Source of the DNA: Bathynomus jamesi
Lineage: Eukaryota; Arthropoda; Malacostraca; Isopoda; Cirolanidae
Direction: 5' to 3'
Length of the DNA: 64,000 nt
NCBI GenBank assembly: GCA_023014485.1
Contig: JAJOZX010008800.1
Location: 36,001 to 100,000, forward strand
Shown here: piece after piece, positions 20,821 through 31,316 of the stretch
Numbering within the stretch: position 1 is the first letter of the stretch
How the letters are laid out: every line of letters begins with the position of its first letter
Translations under genes and position numbers: made by a program
Notes under the pieces: model-generated
Seen by the model: the letters and a program-made list of their open reading frames with translations, nothing else
What the model was told of the DNA's origin: nothing
Database searches by the model: none

Positions 20821-23411
20821 AACATCTGCTTCTATACTTAGTAGAGATAAGGCATCCAGCCTGCCTTGTTGCATAGTTGTTCTGTTGGTATTTTTAATAT
20901 ACTTCAACTGAGAAAATGAACGCTCAGCTGAGCAATTTGTGACCATTAATGTTAAAAATATACGAAAGGCAATTTCTACATTTGGGAAGGCACACTCAAT
21001 ATTGTCTTCTACAATTATTTTATAAAGTTCAGTATGACTGAATCTTGTTTTTACATTTTTTTTTGCACTGAACTTATGGCACACATATGAGTGAAACTGC
21101 TGAAGCTCAGCAGAGAAATTAGTGTTCAAGTCCTCTGGGTAAGCATCAATCATCTTTTTACAACCCTGAGAATACCTTTCAATTTCAGTAGATGATGAAG
21201 TGGTGACATTATGTGGCACATCACTTAGAAAAGAAAATCTCTCTGCTATTTCTTTGTATATCTCTCCTCTTCTTCTCATCTCAGTTTCAAGTTTGTCAAC
21301 AATTGTGTAAAAGGTGGTGATAAGAAATTTATCTCTGGCATTCAGATATACTTCTGGTGCATCTCCGTCATTGGGTACCTTCTTTCTGATACGTTTGCGA
21401 GTTTGAGCTGCCTTGTAATCAACATCTGGTAGCATTTCCTTTGTAGCTGCTTCATATCTTTCAAATTCATCTCGTGAAGTGCACAGTTGGTCAGCTAATG
21501 ATCCATACAGATCTGCACATGTTTTTAAGTTCACATCCTTATTCTGTAGAACTTTGCTTACTCTATGAAAATTTTGCAAAATCTCATCCCAAAAATTCAA
21601 CATAAAAACGAATTCTAGCTCTTGCATCTTATTTGCAATATTATTTGCTTCTCTTCTAGTGTCTCCCTTTTGTGACTGGTCTTCAGCTATACATTCTAAC
21701 GCTTCTAAAATTTTAAGGAAAGATTTCAAAATTGCTGCTGTTGCCATAGCATGTGCCTCCCATCTGGTATCAGAGAGGGATTTTAAGACACTTTCATTTC
21801 CAATACAACCTTTAAGAATTTCCCACCTGCTGGTTGAGGCTAAAAAAAAGGTATAGAGCAACTGCACTGTAGAGAAGAAATTAACCGCCTCTTGACAGCA
21901 GTCAACAGCACTTCGGCCTACCAGATTTAGTGAATGGGCTGCACAGGGCACATATATAGCAAACTTGTTTGTTTCTAAAATTTTTTGCTGCATCCCCTTA
22001 TAACGCCCAGACATGTTGGCAGCGTTGTCGTAAGATTGACCCCTACATTGTGAAAAGTTTAGCTTACAAACTTCACGTAAGTACTGCAACACCTGATTTG
22101 CCATTTCCTCACCAGTATGGCTTTTCATTTTCAGAAAGGTTAAAAAGCGTTCAATAGGCTGTCCATCTTTTAAGTACCTAAGTACAACACTTAACTGATC
22201 GATATGTGATAGATCTGGTGTTGAATCAACTGACAAACTAAAATAACCAGAAGATTTTACTTCGTCAACAATGAGTGCGTGGACCTTTTGAGCCATTAGT
22301 TGAATGAGTTCCTCACAGGTGGTTTTGGACAGGTAAGAAGGATTTCCTTTGCCAGAATTTCCATATTTCAAAATGTGACCTGCTAAAAATGGATCAAACC
22401 GGCTTATGAGCTCAAGCAGCCCTAAAAAATTCCCATTCTGCAATGATCCAAATCTTTCTTCTGTTCCTCGAAAAGACAAGCCACGTTCAGCTAACGTACA
22501 AATAACAGCTATGACACGCCTCAAGACATGTTCCCAGTAATCACACTCTTCCTGAATTGTTTTTCCAACTGTTGTCCCAACCCCGCACCTTGTCTGCGAG
22601 TTAAGTATGTTAGCATAGAGTCTCGGTGAGTAGTGCTTTTTTCATGATGATCAATTACAATAGTAACTGAACCCTTCTCTTATAACAAAATGTGAGACAT
22701 TTTTAGGAGCAAACAGTTTACAAACATAACAGTAAACTGATCCTGTTGATGGTGAATACAATAACCACTCTCTCTTGTATTTCTCACCATTGGCTTTTGT
22801 CCCAACGAAAAGTTTTTGTGAACAGTATCTTGCTGGTTTGCCACTACTGAAATGCCGGTAAGACTTGTCAAATGGCCCATTGTGGTGTTGACAGTCACTG
22901 GGTCCACAAGCAATCCAATAAGCCACATCATCAGCAGAGAAATCAAGCCACAACCCGATCTTTTGCTATATTTACTTCATCTTCTGCAGACTGATTCATT
23001 TCACCACCATCACCATGGTCCACTAAACTTTCATTTTCAGCAATTATTTCAACCCCAGAATGTCTTGTAAAGCAACTTGAATCAACATTTGCAGTAGAGG
23101 TATCAAAGAATTTACAGGCAAAGTGAGATCAGTAGTGAGACATGTGGTAGATGAACCTGCTTGTGACACCTCGTGATTCCAACGTCATCATATTTTGATT
23201 TTGAAGTGATCAAAGTGGTATTTGTGTCCACTTCTGATGACGGAGATTGGTTTTGATTCAGAATCGGTATATCATGTTGACGTTGTGGTCGTGGAACTTG
23301 TGTGAAGAAATCAGTCAGCTTTGCAGTCTTGGACTCTAAATCCAAAGTCTTCTCTTGTTTCTCTTTTGATAGTTTTCGCTTTTGTGCACCACTTAACTGA
23401 ACACGTTTCAT
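20632..23411 (-). pseudogene. hAT-1 transposase (ZMYM1-like: TTF zinc finger, DUF4371, dimerisation domain)
   Basis: Cut-and-paste transposase. The ATG at 23411 (MKRVQLSGAQKRKLSKEKQ) sits just after a plausible 3' splice site (CTGTATTTTACAG). The TTF-type zinc-finger segment is at 22953-22690 (GPSDCQHHNGPFDKSYRHF, YCYVCKLF). From 22570 a 630-codon frame carries the catalytic region: SLSVDSTPDLSHIDQLSVVL, then GQSYDNAANMSGRYKGMQ, CAAHSLNLVG and SLSDTRWEAH. The dimerisation block TNCSAERSFSQLKYIKN is near 20930. One or more frame changes at 22600-22690 and near 23100 may be introns or damage. The last 60 or so codons come from an inserted MITE (20647-20820), not from the transposase. Confidence 0.85.
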
Positions 23412-23449
23412 CTTGGTTCTTGGGGTCTGTAAAATACAGAAATAAAAAG

Positions 23450-24530
23450 AATATTTTATTTGTATATTATGTGGCAATCAACACAGTTACACATATCACA
23501 ATCTTGGCTTTGTTATTTTATTCTCAGAAAGACAAAATGGGAACCGTACACAACCAAAGTGGCAATTTAAATATAAGTGGCAATTAAATATAACTCAACC
23601 GAAATATCAACTCGAAATGTTGAATACAAATCAAATCGAAAGAAGGAACCAAAAGAAGGAACCGAAAGAAGGAACCGAAACCTATAAAATAAAAATACTT
23701 AACATTAGAATTAATAATACGCAATCTATAAAAATATCAATATTAACATTTCACTATTAACGAGCCACATTTTATATTTACATTTATTTATTTATTTAAA
23801 ACACAATATTTAATTATAGGAAATATGAACATTTGCTTAGGGCCTAAATTGTCCTAACTACGTTTGATGTTATATATACATTACAAATTATTCACTCTGG
23901 TTATTACAATCTAAATTCTTTTATACTGTTATGACAATAGATAAATAAATTATAAAATAAAGATACGTGTATGATAAAATATTGTTATATATACAAATAA
24001 AGTACACTTCATAGACTTACCCTAGAGAAGAAGAGAGAGCAACAGATAAACTTCTTCAACGCTAATTAACTTAGGTCAGTATATCTTATTATTATAATGG
24101 CCGTGATAAACATCACTTGATACAACAGCAATATAGAGAGTTTATAGTTTCTTTTATTTTAATATTAATTTATATTACAATTCTATAAACCTAAATCTTT
24201 CTGTAAAACAATACCAAATGATTAGGTAAAATATATATTTAATATTATATGCACAAATCACACGTTCAGAATAACTTCCTATAGCACACGAAAATATTTA
24301 ATCTATATGTATTTTTAATATGGCGCTCAAAGATTTGATATAAACAAAATAATAACGCAAAGCGTAAAGTGTGGATTACAACGAAATATATTTATTCTCT
24401 CAAAAGGGTTGTTGTTCACTACAAATTCAAACAATGAAAAAAAAAAATACTATATATGAATATATAAATTCAGTTTTCAACAGCTTATAGGCTATAAGCC
24501 GCGATTATAATAGTATAATAAATCCATGGT
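23450..24530. other. hAT-1 non-coding upstream region
   Basis: AT-rich, no coding frame of note. A GAAGGAACC(A/G)AAA minisatellite lies at about 23640-23680. It presumably holds the promoter and first intron of the transposase gene. Confidence 0.5.
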
Positions 24531-24620
24531 AAATCCGACAATGGAAAATTTCTGTGGTGCCCCCCTTCCCTTGATGCCCTAAGCACGGGCTTATTTTGCT
24601 TAATGGTTAATCCGGCCCTG

Positions 24621-24628
24621 GAGCGAGG
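24621..24628 (+). repeat. hAT-1 target-site duplication, right (GAGCGAGG)
   Basis: Exact repeat of 20176-20183. Confidence 0.95.
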
Positions 24629-25583
24629 GGAGTCTAACAAAGGTTATATATGTCTTTTCACATGTGCTACCACCAGAGCAATCCATTTGAGTTGGTAAAC
24701 AACGTAAGTAGTGATGTATTTCTTTTGGCCTTTAAAAGGTTTGTGAACAGAAGGGGTTTCCCAAGTAAAATCATATCGGATAATGCAAAAACCTTCAAAA
24801 AGGCTGCAAAGGAACTCCAAGAAGTTTGGTCCTTGCTGAAAGAGGAAGGATTCCAATCCTACTTTTCACACCAAGGGGTACAGTGGGAGTTTATTGTTGA
24901 GAGAGCACCATGGTGGGGAGGATTTTGGGAAAGGCTAGTGAGAAGTGTAAAGTGTCCATTAAAGAAACTTTTAGCTAATGGTCATTTGAGCAAAGAAGAA
25001 TTCTGCAGTTTTATGTGAAGTAGAAGCAATGGTGAACAGTAGGCCTATCACTTTTGTTTATAACAGTATGCAGGATGCAGAGCCATTGACACCAAATCAT
25101 TTTCTTTGTGGTAAACGATTAACATCAAGACCCAGTGTGCCAGAAGACTTGCAGCCTATCCAGAGCACTCAAGAGAATTAACCAGACGGTTCAGGTACCT
25201 TGAAGAGCTACAAGATCAGTTATGGAAGAGGTGGCAGATGGAATACTTGCCAGAACTCAATTATTACCCATCAGGCAATATAAAGGGCTCCAATGCAAAT
25301 TGTATCAAGGTGGGAGAAGTGGTAATGATTGGGGATGAAAGACCAAGGCAATGCTGGAAGCTTGGCATAATTGAAGAGTTGTTTGTTGGCAAAGACAATT
25401 TAGTTAGGTCTGCACTGGTAAAGACTTCAGGAGGAAAGTTAAAGAGACCTATACAAAAACTCTATGCTTTAGAAATCAGCAAAAACACAGATAGTCAAGA
25501 TGAAACATTTGAGTTACAGCCTCATGGAGAAGGCTTGGCTAACCTTGCGGAAGGTAACGACAACAATGCCTTTCGGTGGGGAG
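24629..25583 (+). pseudogene. BEL/Pao integrase, C-terminal part
   Basis: Continues the integrase after hAT-1. LVNNVSSDVFLLAFKRFVNR leads to the second catalytic Asp in ISDNAKTF (about 24772-24795) and the catalytic Glu in ERAPWWGGFWERLVR (about 24901-24945). After frame breaks at about 25015 and 25180, KVGEVVMIGDERPRQCWKLG to KRPIQKLYALEI (about 25307-25480) is the C-terminal DUF5641-type domain typical of BEL/Pao integrases. The reading frame runs on into the 3' LTR. Interrupted and frameshifted, hence inactive. Confidence 0.82.
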
Positions 25584-26189
25584 TGTTAGAAAATCTAGAA
25601 GAGGAAGAACCATTGTTGTCCCAAGGCGATATGATGACTAAGCTGATTGATGCAGCATTGCTTGTATATATTAAGTTAAGGTGTATATATATCCATCTCA
25701 TAATTGTAAGGTTAGTGAAAAATTCACTTAATAAGAGCTAGCATTTTTGGGCTCTTGTGGCATCAGTGTTTGGGACGCTGGTGGCATCATTTTGGGGCGC
25801 TGCGCGTCTTTTCTACTCGTTTGTGGGATGTCGTACGTACAGGGTGTGGTCTTGTAGAGAGCTCTCTTGCAATTCAGTTTGGTTGTTTAGATACAAGATT
25901 GTTGCACCGTGCAATAGTCCAGGTTGCGTTGTTGTTGCAAGGTTGAGAAAGAAGACCATAAATACAGTAGTACCCTTTTTGTTTACATTAAATTCATGTA
26001 ACTAAGGTCTAAGGTAGGCCCGCATCGAGTCAGCAACCCTGAGGTTACCCTGAGGTAGGACCTAATAGGATCTCAAATCCGTAAGTTTTAATTTAGCTTA
26101 ACTTGGGCTTTAGGTAGAACTGGCCCTTTAGAATTTGGCCGTTCACGGCTCAGCTGGGATTTTGAACCCGACAAATAAATAAAATAACA
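25584..26189 (+). repeat. BEL/Pao 3' LTR
   Basis: 606 bp, TGTTAG...TAACA, followed by the TGCCT target duplication (26190-26194). Confidence 0.92.
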
Positions 26190-26194
26190 TGCCT

Positions 26195-26440
26195 ACGCCA
26201 ATGCTTCCAGATTTGAGATTTATAAAATATATCGGAGACCAGTCCACTAACCATGGCTTCTATTATCTTATTGGCTGACTCACCAAACCTAGTGATAAAT
26301 CTAAATACAAAATTGCGAATGACACTGGCACAGTTAGGCACCTTATTGACTACAAACAGCATACTGACACTAGAAGGAGCACCATTTACAAATCTTGGTG
26401 TCCTTAATAAACTCCTAAAAATATTATTATAGGCAACATA
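26195..26440 (-). pseudogene. non-LTR reverse-transcriptase C-terminal fragment (left-arm copy)
   Basis: Minus-strand frame with SVSMLFVVNKVPNCASVIRN and FVFRFITRFGESANKIIEAM, a C-terminal segment of LINE reverse transcriptases. It is the inverted twin of 35210-35460. In this arm its beginning is replaced by different sequence at 26440-26576. Confidence 0.55.
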
Positions 26441-26576
26441 TAATGAGAAGGAATAGGGTCTTTGGGGAGAGTTGGGATGTCGTCACCTGAAATTGGATTC
26501 TTAGCCTGATTCATTTTTCATAAACTTCTGCAACATTCATGGCCTTTCCTCAAATTTTCAATCTGTTGAACACCGG

Positions 26577-27702
26577 TAGGGTTGCCAAGTGTCCTTTATT
26601 TCAGCTCATGTGTCCTTGTCCTTTGATAAACTCGGAAAGGACGCCATATGTCCTTTCACTCAGTAATTGACTCAAAATTTTATTCATCACTAAAAATTTG
26701 AGACGGAGATGTTTTCAAACTTAATTAATTCGTTAATCGGGAGAAGTGAGATTCAACATTCAGATGTGATTTCTAGTAAATCAGAGTTGGCAATCCTGCC
26801 CCCATTGCCCGTTGCCATTGTCATCCTTGCTGGAGAGGAACGAGGAAGGCATCGCCCGCTAACATATTTTTTGTGCTTTGCCAAATTGCCATATTAAACC
26901 GGCTTCATGAGTTTTTACGTGATTCTATTTTTTATGAATTGAAGACTATCTTCAGATAAATACTTAGGTAAGAATACTTAATTATATACTTTTATAGTAG
27001 TAGTGGAGAATTTTAGTTGAAATGATTGATAAACTGGGTTTGAACATGGATGATTTGTTTGATGAGCTTTCTATTCTCCAAACCAACTTTGAAGCTATTT
27101 CCAACACTGAAAGTTTTAAGAACTGCTTAAGTACGGCAGGTAAATGGCACCTCATCTCAAAAAGCAATGGTTTTAAATGTATAAATATTTTCAAAGTGGT
27201 GTCCTACGCTTTGTCGGTGCCTGGAACATCAGCATATTGCGAAAGAATTTTCAGTGTAATGAATGCTAAGTGGCGAGATGACAGAAACAGATGTTCAGTA
27301 GAATTAATAAAAAGAACTTTTGATTTATTTCAATTTAAAAGACAATTGTGCCGATTTTGCAGGCAAAATAAAAAATGATACAGCTTTACTCAAGGCTGGT
27401 CGAAGTCAAGATAAGTACAATTTCATAAATAAATAAAGGCTTCATTCATTATAATGATTTGTAAATATTTTCCTGTCTTTTAATTCACAAAATATAATAA
27501 AGAAATTTAAAAATGTTTCATTTCAATACAGTAGTGTGATTTTACGAGTGTACGACTTTCTAGACATATTTTATCTATGAATATAATAAAGAAATTGTAA
27601 AAAATATTGCACAAGTAAATTTTTATCATGATAAGCAATGGAATATACATACGGTAGCGTGCAAGTGTCCTTTATTCAAGATCTGTTGACTTGGCAAACC
27701 TA
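26577..27702 (+). mobile_element. hAT-2, deleted hAT element (left-arm copy)
   Basis: Begins TAGGGTTGCCAAGTGTCC and ends GACTTGGCAAACCTA, imperfect terminal inverted repeats, with a second inner match (AAGTGTCCTTTATT) near both ends. It encodes only the hAT dimerisation domain. The inverted copy is 34003-35148, and its right end alone recurs at 5562-5620. No clear 8-bp duplication is preserved. Confidence 0.65.
27022..27378 (+). pseudogene. hAT-2 transposase C-terminal domain
   Basis: 118 codons opening at an ATG, with VVSYALSVPGTSAYCERIFS and MNAKWRDDRNRCSVELIKRT, the dimerisation motif of hAT transposases. The N-terminal catalytic two-thirds are absent. The duplicate on the other arm (34326-34682) differs at four of 118 residues. 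Confidence 0.8.
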
Positions 27703-28434
27703 TACATGGGACTCAGCCTGATTGGAGTACAAAAAGTTTTAAACAAAATCAACTTAATATCTAATGAACACGCACGAAATTTTCTGACCCAAAGTATTTC
27801 CCTTAGCATGTCGATGTGACCAAGAAAGAAGATAGTGAAGAAGAGAAACTGGAACAGACGAAGAAATGGGAAAGAAATAGAGAAAGAGTGGAACAGAAAC
27901 GAGAGCGTGAGTAGAAGAAGACAGGCGCCCGGGCTCAACCAGGCACGCGCAGGCGTTAAGAGCAGGCTCTTTTGTAGATTTGGGGATCCGAACCCCGAGG
28001 CCTACTAACCTCACAAGGAGGAAGCAGTACCTAGAATATCACAGCCATCCGAAAGACTATCCGTTAGTATAAGGCCAAGATACTAGTAATTCCAAATTCG
28101 GCTGATTTCAGGTTATCTAACTATTCTAACTAACAATACAAACATTATAAATAAAACTATACTTATTTCTTATACATTCCATCTTTTACGTAATTAAACG
28201 TTACAAAATATAACAAAAATAGAAGTTATAGATAAAAATACTCTTGAAATTTTGGTATATAAATTTAATATTTAAACAAAATTTGTTTGTTGGAATATAT
28301 TTTAAAATAAAGTTCACTGCAAAAGTTTAATTAAAAAGGTAATTCGTTTTGATAGAACATTAAAATATCTCTCAAGAAATATTATATTAGGGTAACTAAA
28401 TTATAATTTCCATGTCATGAAAGAAATATATATA
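27703..28434. repeat. unassigned locus shared by three copies
   Basis: AT-rich sequence common to 5608-6115 (direct) and 33474-34002 (inverted). This copy is interrupted by a SINE-like insert (27808-28026). No gene recognised. Confidence 0.6.
27808..28026 (-). mobile_element. SINE-like insert with tRNA-type B box
   Basis: About 220 bp absent from both other copies of this locus. On the minus strand it begins near TGAGGTTAGTAGGCCTCGG with a GGTTCGGATCC B-box-like motif and ends CT-rich. No duplication could be defined with confidence. Confidence 0.45.
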
Positions 28435-28856
28435 TATATATATAATATTTAGGAGAAATCCAATGACAAGGAGAAATGTAAATGCCATGAAAAGTCTTCT
28501 TTATTGCGCAACGTTTCGAGCAATACGCTCATCTTCAGGCTGTTTAATAACAATGTGAAATTAAAATCAATATTGAATGAAAAACAAACAGAAATTTCTA
28601 TAACCTATTCGTAAAGACAAATTTTAAAAGACTGAGAAAAGAGGGTTAAGTTCTAAGTTATACAGATTTACATATAAAAATTAAGAAGTTATTTTTAAAT
28701 ACATGTAGTAAATGTGAAATTAATACACTGGAAAAATTACCAATAGTACACTGGAACAATGGAGCTATCTACCTTACACAGCAGTATCTGAGGCCGACTA
28801 ATTTGAGCAGAGGAAACGGGAACGAAGGATGGCGAGGGAGATAGGGGAAGGAGGGA

Positions 28857-30710
28857 TTGAAAAATGTTCCCCATGTGGGGGATTTCAATAATCTCAAATG
28901 TCAGTTCTCAAATTTAACTCAAGAATTTTTTCTTAAACTTAGAAATCTTAAATTTCAATCTTTCATATTTAGGAAGAGTGATTTGCAGTGTATTAAGAAT
29001 TTGGCAAAGAACCAGGAGATTGTTGTGACTAGACCAGACAAGGGTAACGGAGTGGTTATTTTGAATAAATCGGACTACATAAACAAAACTAATGAAATCC
29101 TAAGTGATCTTACTAAATTCAAACAAATTCTAGAACCTGTAAATAAAGTCATTGTAAGGTTAGAAGACCAGGTTAATAGATTTCTGTCACGACTAAAGTC
29201 CTTAAAGATAATAAAAAATGATACTTACTCTCAGTTGTTCGCATCTGGTGCTAATCTTGCTCAATTATACTGTCTGCCTAAAATCCATAAAGCTGGAACA
29301 CCTCTCCGTCCTATTTTAGCTTCGTATAACTTACCCACCTTTCAATTGGCAAAATTTGTTGTTCGTCTCCTGTCCCCCTTTGCGAAAAATGTTTACACTA
29401 TAAATAACTCGTTTGAATTCCAAAAAGAACTCCTGGGTAAAAACTTCGATTCAAAAAAGTTTTTTGTCAGTTTTGATGTAAAGTCACTTTTCACAAATGT
29501 ACCTGTATCTGAAACTATTGCCATTATTTTAGATAGGGTTTTTAGCTCAGTTGATAATTTTCATGGTTTTTCATTGTCTCATTTGAAGGAACTTTTAGAA
29601 GTGGTCTTCAAACAATGCTATTTCACTTTCAACAATAAGGTTTACCAACAAATTGATGGGGTAGGGATGGGATCACCAGTCGGACCGTTAGCAGCTGACT
29701 TTTTTATGACTCATTTAGAAAGTGTAATTTTTAGACAATCTCCCACTCATCTCAAGCCAATTTTCTATCGACGCTTCGTTGATGATTCGATAGCAGTCTT
29801 TGATAATGCGGTACAAGCGCAACAATTCTTTAACTTCCTAAATTCTTTGCACCCCAATATAACGTATACAATGGAAACTGAGCAAAATGGCTCCCTCCCC
29901 TTCTTAGATCTTTTAATTTCGAAAAACGGTGATTCTATTACTACATCAGTTTATAGGAAACCCACTTTCACTGGTTTGGGCATGAATTTTTTTAGTTTTA
30001 CTGATTTCAACTATAAGATGTCTTGTATTAAAACTCTCCTGTTCAGAGGATATAATTTGACCTCTAATTTTACCTTACTTAATGATGAATTTAATAATCT
30101 AAGATCATACTTTACTAATAATAGTTTTCCTGTTCAATATGTAGACAAACTAATTAGATCCTTCTTAAATAATGTTTATAGCCCTCAACTTCCATGTATT
30201 ACAGTGCCGAAGGATATAAAATATTTCTTGGTACCTGAAATGGGTCCCTTGAATAAGGAATTTAAGCTTAAATTTACAAAATTGTTAAGGAAATTTTTTT
30301 ATCATACTGATTTCCGCATCATATTTATTAATAAAACGTCTTTAGGTAGCTTTTTCTCAGCGAAGGATCGAACCCCTGACTCGTTGCGTAGCGGTGTTGT
30401 ATATTTATTTACCTGCCCCAGGTGTCTCCTTGGGAATTACATCGGCAGCACTGTTCGCTCTCTCAGGGCTAGATTTTATTCGCATATGGGAATAAGTGGC
30501 CGAACAGGTAAAATTTTAAAAACTAAGGAAGCCTCCAGCATTCGTGAACATAGCATCAAATGCAAAATTGATGTCACTTTAGACAATTTTAAAATTCTTG
30601 GTTGTAATACTTGTCCCAACTCACTAAGAATTTTAGAATCCCTTTTCATTAAAGCATTGTCCCCTAGTCTGAATGTTGACTCATCGTCCGTCCCTCTCAA
30701 TTTGCTATGA
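28857..30710 (+). CDS. Penelope-like reverse transcriptase with GIY-YIG endonuclease
   Basis: 617 codons without interruption, the best-preserved retroelement frame here. Domains in order: VVTRPDKGNGVVILNKSDY (N-terminal RT), LYCLPKIHKAGTPLRPILAS, motif A FVSFDVKSLFTNVP (catalytic Asp), motif B GVGMGSPVGPLAADFF, motif C FYRRFVDDSIAVF (two Asp), thumb SLPFLDLLISKNGD and YRKPTFTG. The GIY-YIG nuclease follows with SGVVYLFTCPRCLLGNYIGS and the downstream Arg region. The frame is open from a stop at 28842-28844, the first codon counted is TTG, and no ATG precedes motif B. The 5' end is therefore probably truncated at the inverted repeat. Confidence 0.88.
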   Translation: MKNVPHVGDFNNLKCQFSNLTQEFFLKLRNLKFQSFIFRKSDLQCIKNLAKNQEIVVTRPDKGNGVVILNKSDYINKTNEILSDLTKFKQILEPVNKVIVRLEDQVNRFLSRLKSLKIIKNDTYSQLFASGANLAQLYCLPKIHKAGTPLRPILASYNLPTFQLAKFVVRLLSPFAKNVYTINNSFEFQKELLGKNFDSKKFFVSFDVKSLFTNVPVSETIAIILDRVFSSVDNFHGFSLSHLKELLEVVFKQCYFTFNNKVYQQIDGVGMGSPVGPLAADFFMTHLESVIFRQSPTHLKPIFYRRFVDDSIAVFDNAVQAQQFFNFLNSLHPNITYTMETEQNGSLPFLDLLISKNGDSITTSVYRKPTFTGLGMNFFSFTDFNYKMSCIKTLLFRGYNLTSNFTLLNDEFNNLRSYFTNNSFPVQYVDKLIRSFLNNVYSPQLPCITVPKDIKYFLVPEMGPLNKEFKLKFTKLLRKFFYHTDFRIIFINKTSLGSFFSAKDRTPDSLRSGVVYLFTCPRCLLGNYIGSTVRSLRARFYSHMGISGRTGKILKTKEASSIREHSIKCKIDVTLDNFKILGCNTCPNSLRILESLFIKALSPSLNVDSSSVPLNLL

Positions 30711-31052
30711 TCCCTCCTCCTTCCCCAATTCCTTATAATCCCTCCTTCCCCTATCTCCCTCGCCATCCTTCGTTCCCGTTTCCTCTGCTCAAATTAGTCG
30801 GCCTCGGATACTGCTGTGTAAGGTAGATAGCTCCATTGTTCCAGTGTACTATTGGTAATTTTTCCAGTGTATTAATTTCACATTTACTACATGTATTTAA
30901 AAATAACTTCTTAATTTTTATATGTAAATCTGTATAACTTAGAACTTAACCCTCTTTTCTCAGTCTTTTAAAATTTGTCTTTACGAATAGGTTATAGAAA
31001 TTTCTGTTTGTTTTTCATTCAATATTGATTTTAATTTCACATTGTTATTAAA

Positions 31053-31097
31053 CAGCCTGAAGATGAGCGTATTGCTCGAAACGTTGCGCAATAAAGA
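31053..31097 (+). ncRNA. hammerhead-ribozyme-like core in the Penelope terminal repeat
   Basis: CTGAAGATGAGCGTATTGCT followed by CGAAAC combines a CTGANGA box, a short stem-loop (GAGC/GCTC) and a GAAA box in hammerhead order. The inverted copy is at 28508-28552. Similar blocks occur in PLE-1 (11276-11300 and, inverted, 9006-9030) and PLE-3. Penelope-like elements are known to carry hammerhead motifs. An extra T between the first box and the stem, and no obvious third stem, keep this tentative. Confidence 0.35.
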
Positions 31098-31308
31098 AGA
31101 CTTTTCATGGCATTTACATTTCTCCTTGTCATTGGATTTCTCCTAAATATTAAATTGAAGCTCTGTAGAAGCAACCCGCATAATTATATATATATATATA
31201 TATATATATACAGGGCGTCCCAAAAAAATGTATACACACTTTAACAGCTGATAGCTCAATTGATGTTTCTTTCTTTCCAAGTTAAACCCATTAGAATTAA
31301 TAATGGCA

Positions 31309-31316
31309 GTCAGACT
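31309..31316 (+). repeat. hAT-3 target-site duplication (GTCAGACT), left
   Basis: Exact repeat of 32665-32672. Confidence 0.93.

Larger units (their letters stand above)
20184..24620 (-). mobile_element. hAT-1, 4,437-bp ZMYM-like hAT transposon inside BEL/Pao integrase
   Basis: Terminal inverted repeats CAGGGCCGGATTAA (left) and TTAATCCGGCCCTG (right), flanked by the 8-bp duplication GAGCGAGG. A long minus-strand transposase with a TTF-type zinc finger and hAT dimerisation domain is encoded. A tandem GC-rich MITE pair (20445-20820) sits in the 3' end of the transposase gene. A 317-bp internally deleted relative with the same termini lies in the Polinton polymerase gene (43573-43889), so the family has been mobile in this region. 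Confidence 0.95.
14340..26189 (+). mobile_element. complete BEL/Pao LTR retrotransposon (interrupted by hAT-1)
   Basis: Direct LTRs begin TGTTAG and end TAACA, with a 5-bp target duplication TGCCT on both sides. Inside, in order, are a primer-binding region, a tandem-repeat leader, gag with DUF1759-type domain and CCHC knuckles, aspartic protease, reverse transcriptase, RNase H, integrase and a C-terminal domain. Domain order (protease, RT, RNase H, integrase) and sequence style are BEL/Pao. Without the 4,437-bp hAT and its 8-bp duplication the element is about 7.4 kb. Several frames are broken, mostly by single-base shifts. The LTRs differ mainly by small indels, pointing to recent insertion. 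Confidence 0.92.
6136..28434 (+). repeat. left arm of giant inverted repeat
   Basis: Sequence from about 6136 to 28434 is reverse-complementary to 33474-64000 once later insertions are removed. Shared, in order, are a tRNA-like SINE, a hAT remnant, a foldback element, CG-rich and GATA repeats, a dimeric SINE, CR1-like and other LINE fragments, hAT-2 and about 700 bp of unassigned DNA. Insertions private to this arm are the Penelope pair (8917-11349), the BEL/Pao element (14340-26189) and a SINE-like insert (27808-28026). Without the BEL and the Penelope pair the arm is about 7.9 kb. The outer boundary is unknown because the partner arm runs off the window. Confidence 0.85.
28443..31152 (+). 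mobile_element. Penelope-like element with inverted terminal repeats (PLE-2)
   Basis: The first 415 bp (28443-28857) recur as an inverted copy at 30738-31152, beginning TAATATTTAGGAGAAATCC and matching almost base for base. Between them is a single long frame with RT and GIY-YIG domains. Inverted terminal repeats flanking one truncated coding unit are one of the known arrangements of Penelope-like elements. It forms most of the spacer between the palindrome arms. Confidence 0.85.

Noticed and set aside
20412..20825. 137-codon Ala/Arg/Cys-rich frame
   Set aside because: It translates the GCGCAA-rich MITE pair, not a protein gene.
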